From Evansella caseinilytica (GTDB lineage: Bacteria; Bacillota; Bacilli; Bacillales; Salisediminibacteriaceae), in the NCBI RefSeq assembly GCF_900107275.1, contig NZ_FNPI01000001.1, positions 992,001-1,056,000 of the forward strand: a stretch of 64,000 nucleotides of DNA, in the 5' to 3' direction. Positions 42,133-52,138 of the stretch are shown piece by piece. A program made the translations under genes and the position numbers. Below the pieces are notes generated by a model that searched no databases, was not told the origin of the DNA, and saw nothing but the letters and a program-made list of their open reading frames with translations. The first letter of the stretch is position 1; each line of letters starts with the position of its first letter.

Positions 42133-43944
42133 ATGAGCCATTGGAAGAAGCTGTCGTTGAAATCAAAGATGTTTTTGGCGTTCTCCAGCGTGCTGCTGTT
42201 TATCATCAGTCTTATTTTTTATGTTTTTTACCATAGTAATGTCAATGAGATAAAGAAACAAACACAGTCCCTGTCGACGTTGTTGTCGAGGCAGGTGGAC
42301 CGGACGCTGGAGCTGTATTTTCAGGATATTGAGCGGTTGTCGATTTCCGTTTACACCGATTCCTATATACAAAGCAATTTGACTCAATACTTGGAGGGGA
42401 ATGGCGTGATCGATGACATTACTGTGAAAAACACGCTCTTCCCCCGCCTGTTTAATCATGCGTATCCAAGAGCGGATGTCGAAAATATTTATATTTACAC
42501 GCTGGACGGGACCGTGTACGACTATTCGAAAAGACAGAGCATGGATGTTCGCAGAAACGGCGGGACGGAAGCCTGGCAAGAAGAACTGGATCAGGCTTCG
42601 AAAGACCGCTTCCTGCTGCTGCCGACGATGGAGCATGGCAGCTCCGGCAAACAGGTGATTTCATTAGTACGGAACATTCATCATATCCCGCTGAGAAATA
42701 AAATCGGGGCAATGAAAATATCGATTAATGCCGAGGCGATGCAAAGCCTGCTTGTGCTTAACAGCGAGGAACAATTGGAAGAGTATCTTCGCGTGTTTAT
42801 CTTGACGGACGAGAAGGATGTCGTTTACGATAATCATCACTATTTAACAGGAGAGAAAATGGATCTTGACACATCGTTTTTAAACGGAGAATCCCCCGTT
42901 GGCGATATTCAATGGGAAGGGGGCAATTATCTTTTTTCCTATGAGAAATCAGATTACACCAATTGGAATACATTGATTCTTATTTCTGATGAATGGATAA
43001 AAACGGAGCAAAGGAGGATTCAATCTTTTTTTATCCTCACCGGTATGTTAACAATTACAGTCATCGCTGTCATTTCCTATTTCCTTTCCCACCATATTAC
43101 CCGCCCGCTGGAAAAAATGATGAAAAAAATGCGCCGAGTGGAACGGGGGGAGTTGCGGGAACGGATGAATGCTACCGGAACGATGGAAATCGATGTGGTT
43201 AGTCGTGTGTACAACAATATGCTGGACAGCATCAACCGGCTGATCAGCGAGGTATATGAAGCGAAGCTGACGGAAAAAAATGCGAAAATCACTGCCTTGC
43301 AATCCCAGATTAATCCACATTTTTTGTATAATACTTTGAATATCATGAAATCCATCAGCAGGGTCAAAGGGGTGGAGGAAGTGGCGGAAATTTCCGAATC
43401 CCTTGCTGATTTATTTAAGTACAGTATGAAGCACTTAAAAAAACCGGTGTCCCTGCGTGAAGAAATGGCACATATTTGCAATTATATGAAAATTCAAAAC
43501 TATCGTTTCGGAGACCGGTTTACGTTACAGTGCGACATACCGGAGGAACTGTTGACGGCTTCAATACCGAAGCTGACTGTGCAGCCGCTGATTGAAAATG
43601 CCGTAAATCACGGGCTGGCAGATCGGAAACGTGGAGGATTCATTGAATTATCCGGCAGGAGAGACGGGGATATTTTAACCATCATTGTCAAAGATAACGG
43701 CAAAGGAATACCGCCGCAAGCTCTGCAGCAAATCCAGCAGCGCTTGTCGGCATCCAATTTCATTGAAAAGACGCAGAATGAGTCGGAAGGTATCGGATTG
43801 GTGAATATCCAGCAGCGTATCCGGCTGTTGTACGGAGAAACGTTCGGCCTAACGCTGGAAAGCAATTGTGATTCCGGAACAACGGTTACTTTGGAATGGC
43901 CCTTTACCGAACATTCGTTGTGGGCAGAAATGGAGGAAAAATGA
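42133..43944 (+). CDS. YesM-type sensor histidine kinase
   Basis: A 603-residue kinase of the carbohydrate-responsive YesM family. Transmembrane helix 1 is about residues 14-33 and helix 2 about 292-314, enclosing a large dCache-like extracellular sensor. A HAMP domain follows (about 315-370), then the His_kinase domain with phospho-His396 in LQSQINPHFLYNTLNIMKSIS, and an ATPase domain with VQPLIENAVNHGL, DNGKGIPP and GIGLVNIQQRI. It probably senses an extracellular plant-wall sugar and signals to the coupled regulator (ATGA overlap). The ribosome site is weak. A cre-like site precedes the gene. Confidence 0.92.
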   Translation: MSHWKKLSLKSKMFLAFSSVLLFIISLIFYVFYHSNVNEIKKQTQSLSTLLSRQVDRTLELYFQDIERLSISVYTDSYIQSNLTQYLEGNGVIDDITVKNTLFPRLFNHAYPRADVENIYIYTLDGTVYDYSKRQSMDVRRNGGTEAWQEELDQASKDRFLLLPTMEHGSSGKQVISLVRNIHHIPLRNKIGAMKISINAEAMQSLLVLNSEEQLEEYLRVFILTDEKDVVYDNHHYLTGEKMDLDTSFLNGESPVGDIQWEGGNYLFSYEKSDYTNWNTLILISDEWIKTEQRRIQSFFILTGMLTITVIAVISYFLSHHITRPLEKMMKKMRRVERGELRERMNATGTMEIDVVSRVYNNMLDSINRLISEVYEAKLTEKNAKITALQSQINPHFLYNTLNIMKSISRVKGVEEVAEISESLADLFKYSMKHLKKPVSLREEMAHICNYMKIQNYRFGDRFTLQCDIPEELLTASIPKLTVQPLIENAVNHGLADRKRGGFIELSGRRDGDILTIIVKDNGKGIPPQALQQIQQRLSASNFIEKTQNESEGIGLVNIQQRIRLLYGETFGLTLESNCDSGTTVTLEWPFTEHSLWAEMEEK

Positions 43945-45470
43945 ATATTTTTCTAGTCGAAGATGAATGCTGGGCGTTGGCGGAGCTGAAGGAATTGTTT
44001 AAACGCTATCAACCGGAACATACGATTTTTGCGTTCGCTAACGGGGACGATGCGCTTCAGGCTGCTGAAGAAACCCCCCCGCAGCTTGTCATATCCGATA
44101 TTACGATGCCGGGAATGACCGGCCTGGAATTGATTCAACGAATAACGGTCATTGATCCGGCAATTAAATGCATCATTTTAAGCGTGCACGATCAATTTGA
44201 TTATGCGCAAAAAGGCTTGCGGCTTGGAATTATTGATTATCTGCTGAAGCCGGTAAAAAAAGAAGCCTTGTATCAGACGGTGGATCAGGCATTGCAGCTA
44301 ATTGAAGCGGAAGCGAAGCAGCGGGAAGAACGGGGCAGCCTGTTGATTGCGAAAATGCTGAAAACGTCCCTGGAAACGGAGCAGGAAGCATCGCAGGTGT
44401 TGCTTGCGGCCGATTACTGTTTTGTATATCTATTGGCGGAAAATTGGCATGCTGATAAAGGCTGGGCAAGTTGTCCGCTGACAAATAATGAGTTGAAAAC
44501 GATCATCGCCGCGAAAAAAATACCGCTGTCGTTTATTTATTGTGTTGATATGGACGCGCAGCGGAAGCTGATGCTTATTCCGATCACGAATAGCTTTGGC
44601 TTCGACGAGATTCAATCGCAGCTTCATTCCCTGTACCATCAGTTGATAACGAAGCTCACCGTTCATATCGCCTATGCCAAAAAACGGAAACAGGAGAGAA
44701 TCAACAGCGTATACGAATTTCTTCACCAACAGCTGGAAAAACACAGGAGATTCGGACGTCCGACATTCATTCTGCCGGATCAGGAACAGGAAGAGGCGGA
44801 TCTCACAGAAACATGGGTAAAAATACGGATGATCGAAACCCATATTAAAAATGGTGAAGTATTTAAACTATGCGAAGTGATTGAAAAAATGACGGAAGAG
44901 CTGGAACAAAAAAAGATTACCTGCCGGCAGCTTTCCCTGCTGATCAGCAATATGTACTATGCTCTCATGTACAAGCTGCAGCAGAGCAGAGGCGGGGAGT
45001 TGAACATCGAGACGGTACAAGAAAATTTCGAAGCGGTAAAAAAACTAACCGATTTCAGGCAGTTGGCCGAATGGCTGGAGGAGATCCTTTTGCGCCTGCA
45101 TGAATGCTATACACCAACTGAAATCGCCCCGAAAAATTTAATTCCAAGGGTAATCAGTTGGATTCATCATCAGTATCAGGAAAACTTGCTGTTTCAGCAG
45201 TTTGCCAATGAGCATCATATCAGCTTGAGCTATTTGTCGCGGGAGTTCAAGGCGCAAACCGGATATACCTTTTCAGAATATTTGATGCGCTATCGCATGG
45301 AGAAAGCGAAGGAGTTTTTCGCTGAGGGGGTGGATAAAATCGGTGAGGTTTGCCGACTTGTGGGCTATGAGGACCCTAAGCATTTCAGCGCTGTGTTCAA
45401 GCGAATCGAGGGCGTCTCGCCGAAGGAATTTAAAGCACAGCTGCATGCCGCTGAAAGGATCAGGAGGTAA
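43941..45470 (+). CDS. YesN-type response regulator with AraC output domain
   Basis: A 509-residue regulator. The receiver domain has phospho-Asp53 in LVISDITMPGMTG and KPVKK. A middle region of about 270 residues has no clear family. Two C-terminal AraC helix-turn-helix motifs follow (about 405-505; LLFQQFANEHHISLSYLSREFKAQTGYTFSEYL and KIGEVCRLVGYEDPKHFSAVFKRIEGVSPKEFK). It is cotranscribed with the kinase (4-nt overlap, GGAGG before ATG 43941) and most likely activates the adjacent transporter and rhamnosidase genes. Confidence 0.93.
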   Translation: MNIFLVEDECWALAELKELFKRYQPEHTIFAFANGDDALQAAEETPPQLVISDITMPGMTGLELIQRITVIDPAIKCIILSVHDQFDYAQKGLRLGIIDYLLKPVKKEALYQTVDQALQLIEAEAKQREERGSLLIAKMLKTSLETEQEASQVLLAADYCFVYLLAENWHADKGWASCPLTNNELKTIIAAKKIPLSFIYCVDMDAQRKLMLIPITNSFGFDEIQSQLHSLYHQLITKLTVHIAYAKKRKQERINSVYEFLHQQLEKHRRFGRPTFILPDQEQEEADLTETWVKIRMIETHIKNGEVFKLCEVIEKMTEELEQKKITCRQLSLLISNMYYALMYKLQQSRGGELNIETVQENFEAVKKLTDFRQLAEWLEEILLRLHECYTPTEIAPKNLIPRVISWIHHQYQENLLFQQFANEHHISLSYLSREFKAQTGYTFSEYLMRYRMEKAKEFFAEGVDKIGEVCRLVGYEDPKHFSAVFKRIEGVSPKEFKAQLHAAERIRR

Positions 45471-45490
45471 GATACCCCTGATCTTTTTTT
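45458..45490 (+). terminator. Terminator of the two-component operon, overlapping the stop codon
   Basis: GATCAGG pairs with CCTGATC (stop codon TAA in the loop), followed by TTTTTTT. Directly after it, 45493-45530 holds a broken TTTGTTCAAAAAG...GAACAAA hairpin related to the dispersed repeats. Confidence 0.88.
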
Positions 45491-45716
45491 ATGTTTGTTC
45501 AAAAAGAGCGCTTTTCTATTGCTGAACAAATGCAATATTTGATTGCTGGATGGAAGCGGTGTTTCCTGTTCCGCCTTTCTTTGACCTTCATTGCGGTGAG
45601 TGGGAGCAGCAATGTAATATTCTGAATTTACAGAGCTGAGAGAAAAGTAAAAATCCCCCCCGCTAATTGTAAAAATCGTCGGTCTTACATACAGATAAAA
45701 ACGGTTAAGATAAAAC

Positions 45717-45730
45717 TGTAAACGCTGTTA
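45717..45730 (+). promoter_or_regulatory. cre-like site before the sugar-binding protein gene
   Basis: TGTAAACGCTGTTA has the strong TGTAAACGCT core of CcpA sites with two mismatches in the second half. It ends 21 bp before the start codon, just ahead of GGGAGG. Confidence 0.5.
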
Positions 45731-45751
45731 TAAAAAAAGGGAGGTAGCTTC

Positions 45752-47080
45752 ATGTTAAAAGAAAAAGCGAAGTTGTCAGCCGGTGTCATTATTAGTTTAT
45801 TGCTTGTTTTATTCATTTCAGCCTGTAGTTCCGACTCCGAGGCCGATGAGGATAACGCGAAGGAAGGCGGAGACGAACAAGCGGAAGTAACGCTTACGTT
45901 TTTGGTGGACAACCAGACAGTGATGGACGGGGTTGAAGCAGTGGCCGCGGAGATAAAGGCAAGATATAACATTACGACAGAATTTGAGATCCGGCCGGGG
46001 GGAACAGAAGGAGACAACATTGTCAAAACACGCCTGGCAACCGGAGAAATGACCGATTTCATGTGGTATAACTCCGGCTCCTTGTTTAAAGCGTTAAATC
46101 CCGAGGAATACTTTTATGACCTTTCCAATGAATCGTATATTGGTACCATCGATGACTCGTTCATTGAGACAGTTTCCGTCGATGGCAAAGTGTACGGCAT
46201 CCCTGGGGCATCTGCATCGGCCGGTGGCTGGCTGTATAACAGCAAGGTGTACGAAGAGCTTGGCCTTTCTGTTCCGAATACATGGGAGGAGTTATTGGAA
46301 AATAATGAAAAAGTAAAGGCGGCAGGGATCACTCCTGTTGCTGGATCCTATAAGGATACGTGGACATCACAGCTTGTATTTTTGGCAGATTACTATAATG
46401 TACACAGTGAATTATCCGAATTTGCAGATGATTACACTGCTAACAAAGCGAAAATTGCAGACACTCCATTGATTTTACGGGGATTTGAAAAACTCCAGGA
46501 TCTGCATGAGTTTGAGCATATGAATAATGAACTTAGTTCCACTTCCTACGAGGATGCGCTGCGAATGCTGGCGGAAGGTGAAGCAGCCCATTATCCGATG
46601 CTGACGTTTGCCCTGGCGGCACTGAATGATCTATACCCTGAGCAAATCGACGATATCGGATTTTTCGGACAGCCGGGTGACAATGAAGACAATCACGGCA
46701 TTACATTGTGGATGCCTGGCGGTATTTATCTCAATAAAGATTCAGAACACGTGGAAGCAGGAAAGCAATGGATGGAGTTCTTTGTTTCCCCTGAAGGCAT
46801 GGAAATTTACATGTCCACAATGAAGGCCGATGGACCGTATGTTATTAAAGGCCTGGAGCTTCCAGAAGATTCCTATCAGGCAGTAAAAGAAATGGTGCCA
46901 TACATTAATGAAGGAAGAGTGGCTCCGGCACTTGAATTTCTTTCGCCAATCAAAGGCCCTGCTCTGGAACAAATCACTGTCGAGGTGGGAATGGGATTTG
47001 TGACAGCGGAAGAAGGGGCGGAAAAATATGACAGGGATGTGGAAAAACAAGCCCAGCAGCTGGGGCTGGAAGGCTGGTAG
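45752..47080 (+). CDS. Sugar ABC transporter substrate-binding lipoprotein
   Basis: A 442-residue lipoprotein of the family 1 extracellular solute-binding proteins. The lipobox is LFISAC (Cys about 24). The two-lobe fold shows YNSKVYEELGLSVPNTWEELLENNEKVKAAGITPVAG, common to oligosaccharide binders, and GITLWMPGGIYLNKDSEHVEAGKQWMEFF. It captures an oligosaccharide, probably rhamnose-containing, for the permeases at 47586 and 48449, from which it is separated by about 500 bp of repeats and hairpins. GGGAGGTAGC precedes the ATG. Confidence 0.9.
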   Translation: MLKEKAKLSAGVIISLLLVLFISACSSDSEADEDNAKEGGDEQAEVTLTFLVDNQTVMDGVEAVAAEIKARYNITTEFEIRPGGTEGDNIVKTRLATGEMTDFMWYNSGSLFKALNPEEYFYDLSNESYIGTIDDSFIETVSVDGKVYGIPGASASAGGWLYNSKVYEELGLSVPNTWEELLENNEKVKAAGITPVAGSYKDTWTSQLVFLADYYNVHSELSEFADDYTANKAKIADTPLILRGFEKLQDLHEFEHMNNELSSTSYEDALRMLAEGEAAHYPMLTFALAALNDLYPEQIDDIGFFGQPGDNEDNHGITLWMPGGIYLNKDSEHVEAGKQWMEFFVSPEGMEIYMSTMKADGPYVIKGLELPEDSYQAVKEMVPYINEGRVAPALEFLSPIKGPALEQITVEVGMGFVTAEEGAEKYDRDVEKQAQQLGLEGW

Positions 47081-47155
47081 GAACGGTGTTTTCAAAAAGC
47101 GTGAGCATGGTTGAAAAGCGCTGAAAGCGTTGTGATCAGATCAGTCGAAAGAACA

Positions 47156-47198
47156 GGAGATGTCTCAAAACGGTGTTGTCCCCGATTGAGACATCTCC
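47156..47198. terminator. 13-bp-stem hairpin after the binding-protein gene
   Basis: GGAGATGTCTCAA and TTGAGACATCTCC form a perfect stem with a 17-nt loop, but no T run follows. A cre-like TGAAAGCGTTGTGA lies just upstream (47122-47135, two mismatches). It may attenuate transcription so that the binding protein is made in excess over the permeases. Confidence 0.5.
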
Positions 47199-47340
47199 AT
47201 AACCAGTGCCGTTATTTGACACACTCCCTGTTTCCCAGGACTGTTTGACATCCTCTTAAAGTGTTTTTTTAAAATGATTGTTTTTTATCTTTTAGAACAA
47301 ACACGGACGTTTAAAATCATAAAAAAAGCTTTTCAGCTGC

Positions 47341-47569
47341 AGCGCTTCCGCTTTTCTTAAAAAGAAAGTCAAAAATGAATCATTCAGAAAGCTGTCTAGC
47401 TACAGCGCTTATCGACTAGAAAACTTCCCTCCCCTCGTCTACGATAAGTCATCGTGCCATCGCGCGCGATGGTACTTGAGCGAAAGCTTACCTTCTTTCG
47501 ACTCTCCTTTATCTCACTCGGGTCAGTCCAGTTTTTACGTCGATGAGCAAAGCGCTTCCGCTTTTCTAA
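47341..47569. repeat. Composite repeat (copy H) between binding protein and permeases
   Basis: AGCGCTTCCGCTTTTCT occurs at 47341 and 47551, as a direct repeat. The part between starts with GTCTAGCTACAGCGCTTATCGACT and contains the CGCGCG-centred palindrome of the dispersed family (47454-47475, one mismatch). The left flank (47256-47312) has a degenerate hairpin ending in GAACAAACAC. The GTCTAGCT...GCGCTTCCGCTTTTC frame resembles a short repeat that I recall as common in Bacillaceae intergenic DNA. No gene lies in 47081-47585. Confidence 0.65.
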
Positions 47570-47585
47570 TAAGGGGGGATTTTGA

Positions 47586-48452
47586 TTGTTAAAATTAACG
47601 AAAAGCATGTACAGTTACACGTTGATTATACCGGCGGCTGTCATTTATACCGTATTTTTTCTTATTCCCACCTTCATGTCGTTTTTCTTCAGCCTGACGA
47701 GGTGGAATCTTGTTGATTGGGAGTTTATCGGTCTGGACAATTACATTATGTTTTTTCGCGAGCCTGCGCTGTTTAACAGCATTAAAAACACATTGATTTA
47801 CGCAGTGATTACTTGCGGCTTGAAGGTTATTTTCGGCTTGCTGATTGCTGTATTTCTCTGTTCAAAGCTGAAAACGAAAGGGTTTTTGCGCAACGCTGTT
47901 TTCTTTCCGACACTGGTCAGTACGATTGCCGTGGGGATCACTTTCAGCGTGCTGATGCACCCGTCGAACGGATTAATCAATCAAGCATTGGCTTTCGTAG
48001 GTATTTCTGGCCCTGATTGGCTCGGCGATCCTAAGCTTGCCCTTTTATCCGTTGCCTTTGTCGATGTGTGGAAAGGGGTCGGTTTCGCTACTGTCATCTT
48101 TATTGCCGGGATTATGTCGATACCTACTCATTACTACGAGGCGCTGGAAGTAGACGGAGGCAATAAACTCAATGCCTTTTGGCATATTACCCTTCCTCTT
48201 TCCCGTCCAGCGATCAACGCCGTGATTATCCTGGCATTGATCGGCGGTTTGCGGACGTTCGATTTAATTTGGACAATGACACGCGGCGGCCCCGGCTTCA
48301 GTTCCGACTTGCTTGCTTCGGTCATTTATAAGCAGTATCAGGGCGGATTTTACGGGCTTGCGACAGCGGGAAATGTCATCCAATTTATTGTCGTGGCACT
48401 AATTGCCTTTCCGTTATATAAATTTTTGAACAGGAAGGAGGTAGACATATGA
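47586..48452 (+). CDS. Sugar ABC transporter permease 1 (MalF-type)
   Basis: A 288-residue permease with six helices. The coupling motif EALEVDGGNKLNAFWHITLPLSRPAI (EAA loop, about 190-215) is intact. The N-terminal YTLIIPAAVIYTVFFLIPTFMSFFFSL is typical of carbohydrate uptake family 1. The start is TTG, seven bases after GGGGGG (47573-47578). It overlaps the second permease by 4 nt (ATGA). It works with the binding protein at 45752; the ATPase is not encoded nearby, so a shared MsmX-type ATPase is expected. Confidence 0.9.
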   Translation: MLKLTKSMYSYTLIIPAAVIYTVFFLIPTFMSFFFSLTRWNLVDWEFIGLDNYIMFFREPALFNSIKNTLIYAVITCGLKVIFGLLIAVFLCSKLKTKGFLRNAVFFPTLVSTIAVGITFSVLMHPSNGLINQALAFVGISGPDWLGDPKLALLSVAFVDVWKGVGFATVIFIAGIMSIPTHYYEALEVDGGNKLNAFWHITLPLSRPAINAVIILALIGGLRTFDLIWTMTRGGPGFSSDLLASVIYKQYQGGFYGLATAGNVIQFIVVALIAFPLYKFLNRKEVDI

Positions 48453-49336
48453 GAAAGGAAGCTCCCGGGCAGATCAATGCCCCTGTAATTTCAAAACAAA
48501 AGCCGAAAAAAAAGCAGCTTGTTCCGTTTCTTATTGAGGTTTTCGCTGTACTGATCTGCGCTATCGTCTTTCTGATACCGTTTTACTTTATTATCATTAA
48601 TTCCTTTAAAACAAGCAAAGAAGCTGCGGAAATGAGCATGAGCCTTCCGAGTACGTATCAGATATTAGCCAATTTTACCGAAGTGCTGACGACAAGGGAT
48701 AACATGCTTCTGCTAGCTTATTATAACAGCACGGTGATCACTGTATTTTCTGTTGCGGTTCTCGTGATCGTCTGCTCGATGACGGGTTTTATTCTGCAAC
48801 GGCGGTCAGGCAAAGGAAAAACGGTTCTCGGTTTTGCCGTGCTCTCTGGTCTGATGGTTCCTCCGGCCATTGTTCCGACGATCTGGGTGCTGGATCTTTT
48901 AGGCTTGTTTAAAACGATGCCGGGCATTATTTCCATCATGGTTGCTCTCGGAATTCCTTTTTCCATCATCCTTTACAGCGGATTTATTGCAACGATACCG
49001 AAGGAAATCGATGAAGCTGCGGTTCTCGACGGCTGTGGAAGCTGGAGGCTGTTTTTTAAGATAATTTTCCCATTGCTCAAGCCGATTCATTCAACGGTCA
49101 TCATTATTTCGTCGGTCAATATTTTTAACGACTTTGTTCATCCGCTCTATTTTTTCCCGGGAGCGCAAAATGCCACTGTTCAGCTGACGTTGTACAATTT
49201 TATGAGCATGTACAACACCTCGTGGAATCTGTTGTTTGCCAATGTACTGCTAATCACGATTCCGCCGTTTATCCTGTTTATGTTTTTCAGTAAAAAAATT
49301 GTTGCGGGAATGACCTCGGGATCGGTGAAGGCTTAA
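48449..49336 (+). CDS. Sugar ABC transporter permease 2 (MalG-type)
   Basis: A 295-residue permease with six helices. The EAA loop is DEAAVLDGCGSWRLFFKIIFPLLKPIHSTVII. A positively charged, disordered N-terminus (about 1-28, QKPKKKQL) precedes helix 1. It partners permease 1 with which it is translationally coupled. The rhamnosidase gene follows after 52 nt. Confidence 0.9.
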   Translation: MRKEAPGQINAPVISKQKPKKKQLVPFLIEVFAVLICAIVFLIPFYFIIINSFKTSKEAAEMSMSLPSTYQILANFTEVLTTRDNMLLLAYYNSTVITVFSVAVLVIVCSMTGFILQRRSGKGKTVLGFAVLSGLMVPPAIVPTIWVLDLLGLFKTMPGIISIMVALGIPFSIILYSGFIATIPKEIDEAAVLDGCGSWRLFFKIIFPLLKPIHSTVIIISSVNIFNDFVHPLYFFPGAQNATVQLTLYNFMSMYNTSWNLLFANVLLITIPPFILFMFFSKKIVAGMTSGSVKA

Positions 49337-49388
49337 ATACAGGTGGTGAAGCATGGAGGAGCAAATTTGACAAGGAAGGAGAATGTAA

Positions 49389-52040
49389 ATGTATAAAATC
49401 ATGGATGTGCGTTGTGAGTATCAGAAGAATCCTGTTGGAATCGGCGTGAAGCAGCCAAGGATCAGCTGGAAGGCGGAAGCAGACAAAAGAGGGACAGTTC
49501 AGGCATGCTATCATTTACAGGTGGCGAAGGAACCGTCTTTTAAGGATATTGTATGGGATTCTGGCAAGGTAGAATCGGATCAAAGCATTCATGTGGAGGT
49601 GAAAGAATTTCAGGCGGAATCACGAACGCGATACTATTTCCGAGTCCGAGCGGAAAATGTGCGGGGGGAGACAACCGGCTGGTCGGAACCCGGCTATTGG
49701 GAAACAGGAATATTGGATGTTCATGAATGGCAGGCGGAATGGATCTGCCCGCCGTTAGAATTGCCTGCTGTTTCCGAAGCGCAGTGTCCGCAACTGCGAA
49801 AGCGTTTCACTGTGCCGATGGGCGTCAAGTCGGCAAGGATTTATGCAACAGCCCTCGGCCTGTATGAGCTGGAATTGAACGGAGCGCGTGTAGGGGACGC
49901 CTATTTTACACCGGGATGGACGAGTTACCACCATCGCCTGCAATATCAGACGTATGATGTCACAAATCTGCTGACAGCTGGGGAAAATACTGTCGGTGCG
50001 ATATTGGGAAATGGCTGGTATAAAGGAAACTTGGGCTGGGAAAAAAAGTCTGCCTTGTACGGTGACCGCCTGGCCTTGCTATTTCAGCTGCATATTGTCT
50101 TGGAGGACGGGAGTGAACAAGTGATTTTATCTGACAAGGACTGGGAAGCTGCGGCAAGCCCGATCGTCATGTCGGAAATATATCACGGAGAAACATACGA
50201 TGCCCGTTTGGAATTGGAGGAGAGCCGCTGGCACCCGGCAGAGATCCTGTCACATACAAAGGACATTCTTACGGCACAGGAGAACGTCCCTGTCCGAAAA
50301 AAAGAGCTGCTGAAACCGAAAGAACTGCTCACAACGCCAAAAGGGGAAATGGTTATTGATATGGGGCAAAACATGGTCGGTTGGGTGCGCTTTGCGGTAA
50401 CCGGGCAGAAAGGGCGGGAGGTACAGCTGCGCCATGCGGAAGTGCTTGATAAGGATGGCAATTTTTATACGGATAATCTCCGCGCTGCAAAACAAACGAT
50501 CCGCTATATATTAAAAGGTGGTGAAAAGGAAACGTTCGAACCGCATTTTACTTTTCAAGGCTTCCGCTTTGTGCAGTTGATCGGCTTTGAGCGGGAAACG
50601 ATTGATCTTGAAGATTTCACTGGTGTCGTGCTGCATTCGGATATGGAAGCCACCGGGGAATTCCGCTGCTCGGATCCGCTGGTAAATCAGCTGCAGCACA
50701 ATATTTTATGGGGGCTGAAAGGAAATTTTCTCGATGTACCTACGGATTGTCCGCAGCGGGATGAACGGCTTGGCTGGACAGGTGATGCGCAAATGTTTGT
50801 CAGGACAGCGGCCTATCTGGCAAACGTGGCTCCGTTTTTTACAAAATGGCTGAGAGATTTGGAACGCGAACAAGCTGACGATGGCGGTGTTCCGTTTGTT
50901 GTACCGAATGTGCTCGGCACGGAGAACGGCGGTACTTTCGGGAAGCCATTCAGCTCTGCTGCCTGGGGAGATGCGGCGGTGATCTGTCCATGGACAATTT
51001 ATCTTTGCTACGGTGATGAACGGCTGTTGGAGGAACAATATGACAGCATGAAAGCGTGGGTGGAATATATCCGCAAGCAAGGAGAAAATGAGTATTTGTG
51101 GAATACCGGCTTTCATTTCGGCGATTGGCTCGGACTGGACGCCAAGCCGGACAGCTATGTCGGTGCGACAGACAAAGCGCTCATTGCTACTTCGTTTTAT
51201 GCCTACTCTGTGTCGATATTAATGAAAACGGCATCCGTTTTACATAAAACGGAAGATGCCAGAGGTTACGGGGAGCTGTATACAAATATTATACACGCGT
51301 TAACAGCGGAGTTTGTGACGCCGGCCGGACGCCTTGCTGTTCCGACACAGACAGCGCAGGTTCTCGTATTGATGTTTGAGTTGCTGGAAGGACCTGCTGT
51401 GGAGCGCGCTGTCAGCAAGCTGGTGGAATTGCTGGAAGAATCGGAGTTTCATTTGACAACGGGCTTCGTTGGAACACCGTATTTGAGTCATGTGTTAAGC
51501 CGGCACGGCCAAACGGAAATTGCCTATAAGCTGCTGTTCCAAAAAGACTATCCTTCCTGGCTGTATCAAGTAACGAAAGGAGCGACGACGATTTGGGAGC
51601 ATTGGGACGGCATCCGAGAGGACGGCAGCTTTTGGAGCAAGGATATGAATTCCTTCAATCATTACGCTTACGGTGCAATCGGCGATTGGCTTTACAGGAC
51701 GGTTGCCGGCATTGAACTGGAGGAGAGCAGTCCTGCTTATAAGCAGATCCATATTCGCCCACAGCCTGGGGATAAGCTGAATTGGGCGGAGGGCAAGCTG
51801 GAATCAATGTACGGCACAATACGCAGCGCGTGGTACAGGAAACAAGGCGGCAAAATGGAAGTTCAGGTGACGATTCCGCCAAATACCACTGCGCGGATTG
51901 TTTTGCCGAATGCGCAGGGAAAAACAGTGACGGAAAGCGGCGCGCCTGTTCACGAAGCGGCTGGAATTACATCCGTTGAAGTCGATGCTGATGGTCTGCT
52001 GCTGGAAGCAGGCTCCGGCAACTATCTATTCGAGTATTAA
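49389..52040 (+). CDS. Alpha-L-rhamnosidase, GH78
   Basis: An 883-residue glycosidase. The N-terminal beta-sandwich domains (fibronectin-like, about 1-110; RhaB-type carbohydrate-binding, about 130-300) lead to the (alpha/alpha)6 catalytic barrel (about 420-780) with the GH78 signature DVPTDCPQRDERLGWTGDAQ and a later WEHWDG that supplies a catalytic Glu. A C-terminal beta domain (about 785-880) closes the chain. There is no signal peptide, so it acts on imported rhamnosides in the cytoplasm. AAGGAGAATG precedes the ATG. It ends the rhamnoside uptake and hydrolysis operon. Confidence 0.93.
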   Translation: MYKIMDVRCEYQKNPVGIGVKQPRISWKAEADKRGTVQACYHLQVAKEPSFKDIVWDSGKVESDQSIHVEVKEFQAESRTRYYFRVRAENVRGETTGWSEPGYWETGILDVHEWQAEWICPPLELPAVSEAQCPQLRKRFTVPMGVKSARIYATALGLYELELNGARVGDAYFTPGWTSYHHRLQYQTYDVTNLLTAGENTVGAILGNGWYKGNLGWEKKSALYGDRLALLFQLHIVLEDGSEQVILSDKDWEAAASPIVMSEIYHGETYDARLELEESRWHPAEILSHTKDILTAQENVPVRKKELLKPKELLTTPKGEMVIDMGQNMVGWVRFAVTGQKGREVQLRHAEVLDKDGNFYTDNLRAAKQTIRYILKGGEKETFEPHFTFQGFRFVQLIGFERETIDLEDFTGVVLHSDMEATGEFRCSDPLVNQLQHNILWGLKGNFLDVPTDCPQRDERLGWTGDAQMFVRTAAYLANVAPFFTKWLRDLEREQADDGGVPFVVPNVLGTENGGTFGKPFSSAAWGDAAVICPWTIYLCYGDERLLEEQYDSMKAWVEYIRKQGENEYLWNTGFHFGDWLGLDAKPDSYVGATDKALIATSFYAYSVSILMKTASVLHKTEDARGYGELYTNIIHALTAEFVTPAGRLAVPTQTAQVLVLMFELLEGPAVERAVSKLVELLEESEFHLTTGFVGTPYLSHVLSRHGQTEIAYKLLFQKDYPSWLYQVTKGATTIWEHWDGIREDGSFWSKDMNSFNHYAYGAIGDWLYRTVAGIELEESSPAYKQIHIRPQPGDKLNWAEGKLESMYGTIRSAWYRKQGGKMEVQVTIPPNTTARIVLPNAQGKTVTESGAPVHEAAGITSVEVDADGLLLEAGSGNYLFEY

Positions 52041-52101
52041 CATTAACAACAGCGTCTTGTTTGTTCTCCATATCTGAAAAGCGGAAGCATCAGGGAGAGA
52101 A

Positions 52102-52138
52102 GGGTCCGGAGTAAAAAGAGAGATTAAACTCCGGAGCC
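52102..52138. terminator. Terminator shared by the rhamnosidase and Spo0E-like genes
   Basis: TCCGGAGT (52105-52112) pairs with ACTCCGGA (52128-52135); TTTCTTTTGG follows on the plus strand and a CT-rich run on the minus strand. It overlaps the last codons of the Spo0E-like gene. Confidence 0.65.
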
